Shown one piece after another: positions 45,575 through 58,010 of a DNA stretch of 64,000 nucleotides. Source of the stretch: Periplaneta americana (lineage: Eukaryota > Arthropoda > Insecta > Blattodea > Blattidae); the NCBI RefSeq assembly GCF_040183065.1, contig NC_091122.1:78546955-78610954 (forward strand), given 5' to 3'. The notes below the pieces were generated by a model that did not search any database, was not told the origin of the DNA, and was given only the letters and a program-made list of their open reading frames with translations. Every line of letters starts with the position of its first letter. Position 1 is the stretch's first letter. Both the position numbers and the translations under genes were made by a program.

Positions 45575-45647
45575 GGTAAGTTGCATGGTTTATTTTTGTA
45601 TGCAGCCTCCCTGAATTCAATACCCACGAGCCGCCACTGGTGGTTGT

Positions 45648-45777
45648 GGTATGTCTTCGAGCCTCTCTCTTAATGAAAAGAGTATGGCTTGACATTTATT
45701 TATGTTGACCTTGATTCTCCATGAATCCACGGCTGGAGGTGATCTAGGATCGATTGTATTCTACGGACGCTAACTTG
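45648..45777 (-). pseudogene. Jockey-like LINE, RT segment (part 2 of 3)
   Basis: Reads VSVRRIQSILDHLQP, then DSWRIKVNINKCQAILFSLR and ERLEDIPQP. The WRIKVNxxK motif follows the YADD box in Jockey-like RTs. It joins part 3 on the left and part 1 (48266-48325) on the right. Confidence 0.82.
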
Positions 45778-45959
45778 TACTGTCGATGACTCAGGAGAAG
45801 AAGAGAGCGGACTGAGGAGGAAGGGATGTGAACAGATAACGTACGACAAGACGTGCAATATTTGTACTGCAGTAAGCGGAAACATTAAGTCTCCTTCTGT
45901 TCAACTTAGCTTTAATTCCCATACGCATTGTTACTCATGTTACTCATGAGCAGGGAACG

Positions 45960-46075
45960 GATTTATATGGACTAAAAATATATGAAATATGTAAATATAT
46001 ATGTAGTTATTTTTACCAAAATATGGAATTAAATATGGATTTTTACCAAAATATGGAATTAAATATGGACTTAAA
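45960..46075. promoter_or_regulatory. left subterminal ATATGGA motif cluster
   Basis: Five ATATGGA or TATGGA motifs lie on the plus strand, including a duplicated block TTTTTACCAAAATATGGAAT. Such subterminal repeats are where hAT transposases bind; the role here is inferred. Confidence 0.55.
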
Positions 46076-46187
46076 ATTATAAAAAAATGACTATGTACGT
46101 TAAATATTGGTACATTTTAATCAAACTAAACAAAAAATATAATGGACGTACCTTATCTTCCAATGTAGTTTCAACAAAACACAATTT

Positions 46188-47780
<1,593 letters not shown>

Positions 47781-47944
47781 TTAATACAGTTTTGTAACTT
47801 ACTTTCCCATTGTTGATAGGACTGCTAATTTTCAAATAACTCTGATGTTAAAGGGATTACTGAACATGTGTTTAAATCTCTATTGTTGAAATGTATTTTT
47901 AAAAGTTAATGGAATTTTGTTTTGTTTTATTGTTAAACCTAATA

Positions 47945-48045
47945 TAATATGGACTGTTTTATATGAAATATGGAAAATATATGGAAATTAACGAAAATAT
48001 GTACTAAACTCTAAAATATGGAAAAATATGGAAAATAAAAGTAGG
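47945..48045. promoter_or_regulatory. right subterminal ATATGGA motif cluster
   Basis: Five more ATATGGA-type motifs, in the same orientation as at the left end. The transposase promoter must also lie between here and 47673; no clear TATA box stands out in such AT-rich sequence. Confidence 0.5.
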
Positions 48046-48265
48046 ATTTTTCAACCCTACACATTGTGAAACATAAAGATAATGCAAAATATAAATTATA
48101 TTAGCTTTATAAGTAAATATGTATTTACATATAAATCCTTTCCCTGCTCATGAGTAATAACCTGGCTACTGGGATGCTTATCTCAGCGATGTTTATAATA
48201 ATCAACAGCGATAGTCAAGAAGGTCACATTCTTTCCGCTCGTCTTCTCCTGAGTAACGGACAGTA

Positions 48266-48325
48266 GGTGGTGCCCATCGCCAAGAGGGCAGTGTCGTTTA
48301 CACAGATATACTTCAGCCGTGGATG
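48266..48325 (-). pseudogene. Jockey-like LINE, RT catalytic-box segment (part 1 of 3)
   Basis: Reading leftward from 48325: HPRLKYI, then CVND at 48304-48293, then TALLAMGTTY. CVND sits where the RT box YADD belongs, each change explained by one transition. The DTALLA that follows is standard. Beyond 48325 the sequence turns into SINE. Confidence 0.65.
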
Positions 48326-48503
48326 TAGGTTCAAATCGCACTTGGGGTGGTTCCCTGGTTCAGTTTTTTCCGACATGTTCTCCAATTTTAAGGCGAAGTT
48401 AGCCCATTATCGCCAATTCTCGAACTGCTCTCGACAAATTCTATCTCGCTATCATTAATTCAACCGACGCTTGATAACCGCTCAGCTGACACAGCGTCTT
48501 TAA
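48326..48503 (+). mobile_element. decayed SINE whose tail holds the piggyBac-like element
   Basis: A B-box-like GGTTCAAATCG (48328-48338), then CCTGGTTCAGTTTTTTCCGA and ATCTCGCTATCATTAATTC, then ACAGCGTCTTTAA. The SINE continues after the insertion as TTAAATAGAATTAA at 50997. Confidence 0.65.
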
Positions 48504-48684
48504 CCCTTCAGTGCTCGCGCAATAACTTTGACGCCAGTACTCGCGTGGGTTACATTTGTAATCCACCTAATTAAAAAAAAAGAACAATTTTTTTACACAT
48601 ATGAACATGCAATTTTACAATATAGGCCTGTATATAATAGTACCATTACTTTACTCACCGTGTAAAACTGATTGTCAGACGTAG

Positions 48685-48835
48685 AAAGGAGGATAATATT
48701 AAAATGCATTTGAGGGAGGTGGGATATGATGGTAGAGACTGGATTAATCTTGTACAGGATAGGGACCGAACCGATGGCGGGCTTATGTGAGAGGGCAATG
48801 CACCTCCGGGTTCCATAAAAGCCATAAGTATTAAA
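48685..48835 (+). mobile_element. 5'-truncated LINE 3' end
   Basis: AGGATAATATTAAAATGCAT, GTGGGATATGATGGTAGAGA and GGCGGGCTTATGTGAGAGGG, as in the copies at 3256, 22700 and 51295. Confidence 0.8.
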
Positions 48836-48867
48836 CTGTTTGTGATATAATCACAGTCTAATATATA

Positions 48868-50377
48868 CAGTCACGAAGCTCAATACTTACTAAATATCCA
48901 AACATAGATAGTTGCTCACCACCAGGATCGCTACTATCGCCTCATCACAGACTCTTTCCCTAGCAGACAATAAAATGTATTGTACTTTCGATATCGTGTT
49001 CTTTTGAAAAAAATTAACACCTTCCTTTCACTATTGAAATATGAAATACATAAGGTTTATATATTAATTTCATAAAATATATATTATATTCTATAAACTC
49101 ACCTTCCTGGATCTTTCGGAAAAAGGATAACTCTGACCTCTTTTTTCTTAAAATTTATAGTGTTACAAACGTCTCCTTGTCCCATATTATTACTCAAATT
49201 ATTGTATTTGATCTATTTACAGTTATTACAACCGATAACGAACATTTCACAGTTTACACAACTTTTCACAACAATGCGAAATACGGCACAGTCAATGCAT
49301 TTTCGATCCAAAACGTAATGTACCATAATATGTTCGAGTTTTCTATTTCAGTGTATGGAACTCAGTGAAATATTATAAGGTTAGTGCGTATCATTGCTAA
49401 AATTTATTTAGTGTAATGTGTCCATAAGTTCCGTTTACTTCTTGTTACATAATATGTTGCAGAAATAATTACAAAACTGTATTATTTTAATGTGAAGATA
49501 ATTTTACATGTTAACATAATCTGTTCGCGTCAACATTTTAAGTTTAGAATGAAAGCTATTTTGAGGTTTAATAAAAAAGAATTTATATAGTAATTTGAAT
49601 TTAGTACTTCTAACTTTCTTAATTTTAGACAAAACATTTACCATACCACTCCTATGAAATTAGTGTACGTACAATTCTGTTACTACTTCGTCTCTTAATT
49701 AGTAGATAAATACAATAATCCAGTACTCAATTGTAGTATTAAAATACAAACAAACTGAATGGGGTATCATACATGACATTATGCTTAATTATAATATATA
49801 ATTACGAATTTAGGAATATAAGTTAAATATAGTAAACATAACCTATAATTTTCATATGAAAGGCAAAGTATTGGAGATCACTAAATTTAAACAGAAAAAG
49901 GTCAACTGGTACAGTAAACATAACCTGTAATTTCAACATGTCTAATTATCCGTGCGGTGCAACTGAAAATTATTTAGTCGTGCATAAATGAATGTACAAG
50001 AATTTCGCAATATTTAATCGAAATAAAGGCAGGTATTACACATACGAACAACGTAATTTTCACACTTTAAATAATATTACACCTTAACTCGCAAGTGAAT
50101 TGTCTGAAGTGTCTCATAACCTTTGTTTTAAATGTTATTAATGGAATTACACTATATTTTAGAGAAACATATGTTACTGCTTATGCATTCCAACTAATTT
50201 ATATGGTTGAACCGTCGCCCTTCGTGTTCGGGTTAAGCGAGTTACATGGTCTGCCTTAAGGCCTGTATTAGATCACGATGACTGCGGCACAGTCTATTGT
50301 TCCTAGTACTCACAGCGCTCCAAGCGGCTAGCAACTACCGCGAGAATTGCAAAAAATCGTCCCAAGCTTCGTGACTG
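48868..50377. mobile_element. TIR element (1510 bp) inside the piggyBac-like element
   Basis: The inverted ends CAGTCACGAAGCT are perfect, extending outward through TATATA to about 20 bp. TA flanks lie at 48866-48867 and 50378-50379. AT-rich inside, and no transposase is recognised. Confidence 0.68.
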
Positions 50378-51000
50378 TATATATTAAACTGTGATATAGT
50401 ATTGTAAGTCTGTTTGAACTTTTATATTTAAATCACTGATATCAATAAAAAATATGAGTGGTATTATGATGGAAAGAATGCAATTATAATTTCTGTTGTT
50501 ATTATATAGGATTAATTGTTAGTTATTATAAACTACACTTAGAAGTTATAATTTTCTACTCCTAAAATTTAAGTCACTAATGGGTTCAAGTTCATGCCTG
50601 TTTCATATGAGAAGTCATTGTTCTGCATTATAAAATATGTTCACTTAATCATTTATATTGCAGGATAAAATAACCACCGCAGCAATAGAAAATACGTGTA
50701 AAAATGTCTTATGAACGGCTCATAGGACTAAATCACGTTATAGATAAGGAAATAAAAAATTCGGCTTGTATCCTCTCTTGTTAAAAACACTGACGGCATG
50801 ACTCGCGCGGTTTACATATGTAAAACTAATAGCCTATATTGCTACACAGAAAATAAGTCACAATTATATCCACACATTCCAGAATCAGAGCTAAACTGTA
50901 AAAGGAAGGTACTGAAAATTTCACGCTGTGAGCATTGAGAGCGCAGAGATGTGATTACGTAATAACTAGCAGTTGATTCCAACGAGTACTGGAGGGTTAA

Positions 51001-51711
51001 ATAGAATTAACAGTTTTAAGAAATCGGATATACTGTACTTACAATTTATTGCATCATCAGTAAAAGTCCGATTTCATGCTAAATGCCAATTCTCTTCTAT
51101 ACTGATAAAGTAAGACTAGCTATATATCTTCATGTTTTATATGAAGTACGAACGTTTGACCTATTTTGCCTATTTTTACTTATTTTAAGGTTTCAGATGC
51201 CATTTCTGTATTGTTAATATGTTTTTACATTTTTCGTACAGTAATGAAAGAGAAAGTTTTGAATATCATACGTTGGGCTTGGTTCAAAGACTTCCTTACA
51301 AATAGCTTTCAAGGAACACAGAGGTTCATTGCCGCCCTCATATAAGCCCGCCATCGGTCCCTATCCTGAGCAAACTCTGTGTACCGGTAATAATTTGGTT
51401 ATAAGAATGAATAAATTACTGGAAAGGGACTAATTTTATTGAGAACTTGACTAGGCAATAGGAATATGACGACTGGGGAGAATGTACTTCCCCCTAAAGA
51501 AATCAGCATATTAAATGTTTCTAGACTTAAATAATATACACCCACCACTGGAAAGAACTTTTCCCATTAGGTTCTATATAAGAAAACGTAAGTTTCAAGA
51601 CAGAAAATTCAGAGAAAAACCGTATTATGTATTGCAATGCCAATTATGAGACATGTGTTAATTTGTTAAGTGTAAATACATTGCTAAATGAATTAATTAA
51701 ATTGACCATCG
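51001..51711 (-). mobile_element. spacer with a LINE 3' tail at 51295-51385
   Basis: On the minus strand 51385-51295 gives CAGGATAGGGACCGATGGCG, GGCTTATATGAGGGCGGCAA and TGAACCTCTGTGTTCC. The rest is unassigned AT-rich DNA. Confidence 0.7.
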
Positions 51712-51955
51712 GCATAGCTCAGGTGGTAGCGCATTTGTCTGCTGTCTCGGAGCTGTAATTGGAATTGAATTCGACTCTTGCCTAGACTGATTACCTGGTT
51801 GGATTTTTTCTCAGGTTTTCCCCAATCGTAAGGCGAATTTCAGCTAATTTATGGCGAATCCTCGGCCTCATTTCGCCAAATGCCATCTCGCTATCACCAT
51901 TTCTATCGACGGTAAATAAATCGGTAATTGATACAACGTCGTTAAAAAATCAAGA
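51712..51955 (+). mobile_element. tRNA-derived SINE
   Basis: The head CATCGGCATAGCTCAGGTGG has a good A box; the B box is decayed. The body has TACCTGGTTGGATTTTTTCT and ATCTCGCTATCACCATTTC, and the end ACAACGTCGTTAAAAAATCA. Flanks AATTGAC and AATTTGAC may be the duplication. Confidence 0.82.
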
Positions 51956-51959
51956 AAAA

Positions 51960-53060
51960 ATAATTTGACTGTAATATTAACATTTTTATATCAGCAGCCA
52001 TAGACCATTGAGGTCAATGAATTCATTAACAAATATTCATAATTTAAGACCCAACAGAAGTAACGTTTCTAACCAAATATTTTTTACTGTTTTTTTTTTT
52101 CACTTTATATCGTGATCCTTAATACTCACTAATTCATTGCATTTTTAGAGTTTTTGTAGTTTTTATAGAAGCACATTTTATATTAATACAGTTCTTACAG
52201 TTGTATTTTTATTGTCTGTTTTGATAATTTTAATGGCCTATTTTACATCTCTTAAAGTTGGTTTTCAAGAGCCTAAAAATCCTAGGTCTAATCTTCAGAT
52301 ACCGGAGCTTAAGTAAATTCCATATGAAACTATGACATCGTTGCCTGTTACAGTGCAACTTTCTTTCATTAAATTAATTACTCTTGGAACATCGTCTTCC
52401 AGAAAAGAAACTTGTTGCACCATTGTGACTATCATGGTCGTAATCGCTATTTCCATTACTGTAACTGCTCCCATTTTACTTGCGGTGCACTGTGCTCAGA
52501 GAGTTCTGGAATCCTTTAAATGTTTGGTCCTGTGCGACGGAGTAACCGGTGTAAGTTCACTTCAACGACAATAGATGGCGGGTGTGATTGCAGACTGTGG
52601 CACTGCGCTGTGGTAGGTGTGGTCAGCTATATATGAGTAAACATTGAGGTTGAGGATTTTTATTTTATTTTTTATTATATTTTATTTTTTGCGATATCAA
52701 AATAATAATTGTATTAAAGTTTGCACTAGAATTAACCTTAAAAAATTACATTTGATAATATTAACCACAATTTGTATTACTACATAAAACAGAATAGACT
52801 CAATTTCTCCACCCCATTTACTTTTCCCATTTTCATTAGTACAATATTATAAGACAACAATTATTTGAAAACAAATTATTTTGGATAGTGCTGCCGAAAT
52901 TATTAATTGTGCATATGATCATACAAGATAAAACACAATAGTCACAAAGGAGATAAACATAACTGACATTTCTCCACGAACAATTATTAAACCTAAAGCC
53001 ACTATTTCAGCAATTCACTGAATATTGTAGCCGTTGTGTTATTCATAAGTGGGGCGATGA
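51960..53060. other. unassigned
   Basis: An 80-codon frame at 52332-52574 looks random. No repeat ends found. Confidence 0.4.
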
Positions 53061-53069
53061 TATTATAAT

Positions 53070-55150
53070 GTTGTTGCAGTTTTTGTGTATTTGTTTGTTT
53101 CATTTTATTGGTCTTTTATTACCGTATGGATATACACAATCGCAAGTATCACTTGGATGTCGTGTTCCTTGTCCCATCCACTTCCATGTGCAGTAGCAGT
53201 TTACGTACAGTATTCAAGTTTGCCGATGGGTTCGGTTGTGTCATTCGTTCATTCATCAATAAACAAATGTTGTTTATTTTTAGGCATGATATTAAACGAT
53301 GATGTATAGTGTCTAACTGGCCAAAGACTTTGTAGATTAGTGACAATGTCATGCTGTGTTGAATTTACTTTTAATTCCGTCGCCAGAGTTTCGTCTACCA
53401 CCGCGTACACAATTTCCTTCCAATCTGTAGGAATGTGGAGTATTTGGAAAGTTTTCCAGATTTGTTCCCATTTCAGATTAGGATATTTCGCCATAATACA
53501 TATATTCCTTTCAGTGGTTTCCAGCAGTTTCTGATGTATGAATTTTTTAATTCAGGATTTCCTGTGTTGGTAGGATAGTATTAGGAGAGAAAATGGTGTT
53601 AAAACTTTTTTGAATGGACACAGTTGGATAAGTAAGGAATGAATATGTTGAACGTAAGTTTTCCAAAACTGTATATCTTATTGGCTACTGATGTCGTGAA
53701 GTGCTTGGTTTCTGTGTACCCTGAACATATCCTCTCCAAATATAGTATCCAATTGTTAGCTCTATCTGCTGGGAAAATCTTTCTGGAATCGGAAGAATCT
53801 GGGCGATGTACCACATTTTAGAAAAAGCGAAGGTATTCACGTGCCATATCTTCTGGATAATGTTCAGGTTACGACACAACTGTCTCATTATTACATCTCG
53901 TACATTGTTTACTATTTTCGTCCAGTTGGAATTAATCATATCTTTAAAGTTCGATTGCACAGGTAATCCCAACAATTTAATACTTTGTTTTGGTAAAATT
54001 TTGAGAATTTTGACATTATTAGGCCATGTTCCTAGCGACACTAAGATGATTTATTATAATTAACTTTGGCATAGGAGGAACGTTCAAATAGTGCAATAAT
54101 TTTAGGAAGATTGTTGCTGCATTCTACATTCCTGAATATCAATGTTACATCATCTGCATATGCCGTGATGGCGTTTATTTACATGGGGTTAGGGAGAACA
54201 GTAAGGTTAGTATGCACCAGTCTCATAAAGGGATCCAGACATATAATAAACAGGATCGTTGGAAGAAGACAACCTTGACGGACAGATTGATCTATTTTGA
54301 TAGGTTGGGATAAAAACCCATTAATTTGTATTCTGGATTGTGCACTATGATATAATGATTGGATTACTTTAACCAAACAAGGATGAAAGCCATAAGAATG
54401 TAACACTCCCCATAGATATCGGTGGCAGATATTGTCGAATGCTTTCCGAAAATCTAACGACAAAATAGCCACTTTCTCCTCCGGATGTATAACATATTGT
54501 AGTATATTTCTGATGAGCTGAATGTTCTGAATGATGGATCTGCCATGTACCGCGTATGTTTGCCCTTCCTGTATTGAGTGGTTCATGCTCCCTTTTATGC
54601 GATTAGCCAGTATTTTCATCAGGATCTTATAATCTGTATGTAATAGTGTTATAGGTCGGAAATCTGACATTTTTTTCTGTCGCTTTAGGAATTAAATTAT
54701 TATGCCTTCGTTAAAGGAATGACATAGCGGATTTTCTCGAAGGATCATATTAAACAATAACAGGAGAGGTTGTTTCAGAAGTTTCTAAAATACTTTATAA
54801 AAGTGTAGTCCAATCCATCCGGCCCTGGTGCTGAATGTCCGCTAGATTCGTTAATGGCAGCTTCCAGTTCAAGTTCAGAGATTTCCCTCGTCATTGCTTT
54901 AGCTTCATACTCATCTAGTTTTGGTGTAATTTGCTATAGAAGTTCGTGTTGTGACTGTAAATCATTGTCCTTGTCTCTGTAGAAATCGCCAAAATAGTGC
55001 ACCGCTTCTGTAAGACATTGGGGAGTGGTATGGGCGACCTGATTGTTGGGCAGTAGAATATTTGAAATAAAACGAGATTTACCGTTTTGGTTTTCTTTGG
55101 AAACATGGAAAAATGCGGTTTTTTCTCCACAATGATTGAACAGGTCATTA
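53070..55150 (-). pseudogene. Tx1/L1-type LINE ORF2: reverse transcriptase and C-terminus
   Basis: Minus-strand order: CGEKTAFFHVSKENQNGKSR (about 55120), then GHSAPGPDGLDYTF (about 54830). RT block 1 FRPITLLHTDYKILMKILAN starts at 54661, followed by QTYAVHGRSIIQNIQLIRNI, AILSLDFRKAFDNICHRYLW and SVRQGC. The catalytic ITAYADDVTLIF has YADD at 54160-54149. A single TAA (54176-54178) lies seven codons before YADD in the same frame. Downstream, 54041-53685 has KQSIKLLGLPVQSNF and NIIQKIWHVNTFAFSKMWYI. The C-terminus near 53494-53250 ends with DTIHHRLISC, part of the Cys/His motif. QTYxVxGRSI and the AFD box place it with Tx1/L1 elements. The endonuclease is missing. It matches ORF1 at 56185-57095. 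Confidence 0.85.
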
Positions 55151-55745
55151 ATTAATGAGAAAATGATAGGACCTCTGAAACAAACACATACCGAAATATC
55201 TAAAATATATGATTTCAGCGATGGCGCAGCTAGCGAATACATGAACGAAAAAACTCCGTTAAACTACTCATTCATGAACATGATTTTCAAATACCTGTGG
55301 AGTGGCATTTCTTTGGAACTAGTCACGGCAAAGGGCCCAGTGACAATGTAAGGGGTACAATCAAGCGACTCGCTGAAAAGACAGGAACTCTAATTTCAAC
55401 TCCTAAAGGACTGTATGATTGGTCAAAATGCAATATACAGGGAATTATTGTGTTATTCACATCCATTGAGAAACATGAAGAAGTAGTTACAAAATCTAAA
55501 TCCTCAAAGATTTTCCGGCCTCAAGACTGTTCCCGGAAGAAGAAGTGTTCACTGTGTGGTTCCAGTTAATGGAAAGTTAGCAATAAAACCCTATTCTGCT
55601 TCATCAGAAGTACCGAAACTATTTGAAATCAGACGTGTGACGCGCACCAGTCGTCAACGCGAAACGCTTCTCGCAGTGACCAGCAGCAGTGATGGCGCAT
55701 GGCGCAGCGGCATAGATCACCCTCTACACGGCAAGTTGTTTTAAT
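55130..55745 (+). pseudogene. fragment of a second multicopy insect transposon-like gene
   Basis: From 55205: IYDFSDGAASEYMNEKTPLN. After a shift, IPVEWHFFGTSHGKGPSDNV (55285-55350), RGTIKRLAEKTGTLISTPKG, IIVLFTSIEKHEEVV, and, after another shift near 55550, VHCVVPVNGKLAIKPYSASS. The patterns SDGxxSQYKN and WxFFATSHGKGxxDGxGGTxKR are familiar from many insect and cnidarian genomes. I cannot name the element. Three frame breaks. It interrupts the Tx1-like LINE between ORF2 and ORF1. Confidence 0.7.
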
Positions 55746-55749
55746 TTAT

Positions 55750-56180
55750 AACTTCCTTATTTTTGATGATTCCATTATATAAATTTGACACCCTAATGAA
55801 AATGCTCAGTAAATTGTCATTTATTACTTTGAGGCCTATGTGAATTGAAATATTCGATTTTATGTAATGGCGTTTTTTTAAATAAATTTTTGAATTTCTT
55901 TAAACACAATTTTCAGAGCTGCACTGAATTACAGTATCTTAATAACCTATTTTGCAAGCTATCTCACGATATCTTTAAAAAATGTTTGTAATTATTCTTA
56001 TGGTCAGAAAATAAATTTAAAATAGAGCTGTGCGCTCAAATAAAAATACTTTAACTGCCCATTACATTTAAACGGTAGTACATGATTAATATATACGACA
56101 TAAAGAGTTGAATGTATAATTTTTAACAAATTTGGAGATATGAATGTTTTTCGTCATACTGTTTTGCATAGAATTACCCT
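55750..56180. other. AT-rich, unassigned
   Basis: Lies between the fragment above and LINE ORF1; no ends found. Confidence 0.4.
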
Positions 56181-56184
56181 ACTG

Positions 56185-57095
56185 TTTTCTTCTTACGTCT
56201 CAGCATACTTTCATCAGTTTACATTTCTGGTCGCTCACTGCATCTGCGATATTTTCTCCGAGGTCCTCCTCCCCTGCAAAAATATCTTTTAGCTGTTTAT
56301 CGTCATTCTGATTGTTGTGTTCTGTAACTAAATGCTGTGAGTGTTTGTCATCTATACTAGCTGGAAGTGCAGGCGTGGTGGGGACGTTTGGATTACGAGA
56401 GGCAGAAGCCCCTAATTCAGGCCAATTTGATTCTGAGGCTTTGGTGTGTGCTTACACAATGCCAGAGGATGGCGTGTTCGGTGATTAGTGAACAGTATTG
56501 GCTTCTTTATGTTTAGATAATAGTGATAGAAATGACGATTGCAAAGGGCAATTGTTTTTTAGGTGTGTTGTTGCTTTACATCCAAAACAGATTTGGATCT
56601 GTCCTGGATGTGAAAAATTAACATCGTAGTTTGCAATTTTCAGTGACGTCGAAATGCTTTGTTTAAGTTCCATCCGAATAGCTTCAACGCCATTGTAACG
56701 GTAGTAAATATTGCGTACTCCACCGTTCGTTCCTATGTCAAGCACCGAACCATAATTACTAAGAACATTTCGAACATACGGCACTTCTGGTGGACGATTG
56801 AAACGGCGAACTGTTATTGTCTGTGTATCTGCTGCACTAACCGTGACTTTTGTTGTTTCACCGGATTCATACCGAAAGTGTGATGTGGTATCATACGTCT
56901 CTTTATGATATAACCCTAAAGATATTACCTTCAGATATATGTAGCGTTCTCTGGAGTTAAGTTGGATCTTGTCGACTTGGTCGGGTTTCAGTTTCATCTT
57001 TTCCGATAACCAATAGTGTATTTCCTTAGCAGATGGATTCGAAAGATATTCTGGTAGTGTTTACACTTTTGTAGTTTGACATCGTTGTTTACTGA
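56185..57095 (-). pseudogene. Tx1/L1-type LINE ORF1 with CCHC zinc knuckle
   Basis: It begins near 57050 with LPEYLSNPSAKEIHYWLSEK, then 56997-56485 is open: KLKPDQVDKIQLNSRERYIY, TTKVTVSAADTQTITVRRFN, RPPEVPYVRNVLSNYGSV and GVEAIRMELKQSISTSLKIA. The knuckle CFGCKATTHLKNNC (C-x2-C-x4-H-x4-C) lies near 56590-56550. After a stop the reading resumes with a polar, low-complexity tail to about 56190. ORF1 proteins of this type bind the element's RNA. The gene is close to intact, with a stop at 57058 and one at 56485. Confidence 0.8.
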
Positions 57096-57099
57096 TTCA

Positions 57100-57830
57100 T
57101 TTTCCACTTAAAAGAAATAAATAATAAGGAAGAAAATATCGAAAAAACTAATAATCCACTTCAAAGCAGTAAAGTACTAAGAACACTAAATTAAAGAGGA
57201 TATTGTACTAAGTAAAACTCTATCGGTCAAACTAATAAAAACTCGATATACAGACGTTTAACTGTCTTATACTTATACAATGAGTAGCTCGTTTATAAGT
57301 CGTGTGTAAATTCCTCACTAATAATCACAACATACGTCGTGTATAACAGTATAACTGTTAACGCAGCTACGTCATAGTTTCGTCATTACTTCATTACAAA
57401 AGGTAATAGAATATCTGAGATTCTCTATTGCATCCGGTAGAGCGCTCTAGTGTGCCGTGTTAAGTATCGATAGTACAACTGGCTCCGATCAATTACACAC
57501 TATATTTTGGTCAAAGAAGCAATATTATTCTATTTATTCTGTGCTCTTTGGTGTGTTCTTCTGTGGTTCCAAGGCATCTATCATCATAAAATGACAGTCG
57601 ATACGAACAGCTGTTAGAGAGGCGGCCATTTTTTTCTCTATATACAACGTTTAAACAAGGGATTTCGTGTATACAACTACTGCAAAGCAATTCCCATTGT
57701 ATAGTTGCAGACTGTTTATACATCCATCGCTTATGCATGGTTTATTAGTAACGTTTTCTGTCTCAACTCTGCATAAGTCTCGTATAAAAACTGTACACGG
57801 TTTATTAGTAAGACCTTATATGTTCACTAC
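57100..57830. other. probable LINE 5' region and unassigned DNA
   Basis: Upstream of ORF1 on the minus strand, so it may hold the LINE 5' UTR. TGGTTTATTAGTAA at 57739 and CGGTTTATTAGTAA at 57798 form a short direct repeat. Confidence 0.4.
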
Positions 57831-57834
57831 ACTG

Positions 57835-58010
57835 TAACAGCCACTGAGCTAACAAACCGTACGGTTCGGAGGCTAGACCTTAACTGGAGGTTCGAACTCC
57901 ATAAAAGCTTCTGACTTGATTGCTCTGTTACACGTTTGGTCTGTCTAGTCTCTGTGATGGATTGACGGTAGATACTGCTGTCCCAGCGAAAGAATGGGTT
58001 TTTCATCAAT
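57835..58010 (+). mobile_element. possible tRNA-derived SINE
   Basis: CCACTGAGCTAACAAACCGT and a B box GGTTCGAACTCC near 57890 suggest a tRNA-like head. The body is not clear. Confidence 0.4.

Larger units (their letters stand above)
43805..45639 (+). mobile_element. hAT element 1 (1835 bp) with 8-bp target-site duplication
   Basis: The left end is CAGGGGCGGCTTTCG; the right end, reversed, is CAGTGGCGGCTCGTG. The duplication GTGGTTGT is exact at 43797-43804 and 45640-45647. It holds a ZMYM1-like transposase pseudogene and a SINE (44704-44907). Confidence 0.93.
48504..50996. mobile_element. piggyBac-like element (2493 bp), non-coding
   Basis: Ends CCCTTCAGTGCTCG and (reversed) CCCTCCAGTACTCG, flanked by TTAA at 48500-48503 and 50997-51000. 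Terminal CCC next to TTAA is the piggyBac hallmark. No transposase is seen; it contains a LINE tail and another TIR element. Confidence 0.75.

Noticed and set aside
52332..52574. small membrane protein with a hydrophobic stretch
   Set aside because: The hydrophobic run is short, the context is non-coding, and no family pattern was seen.
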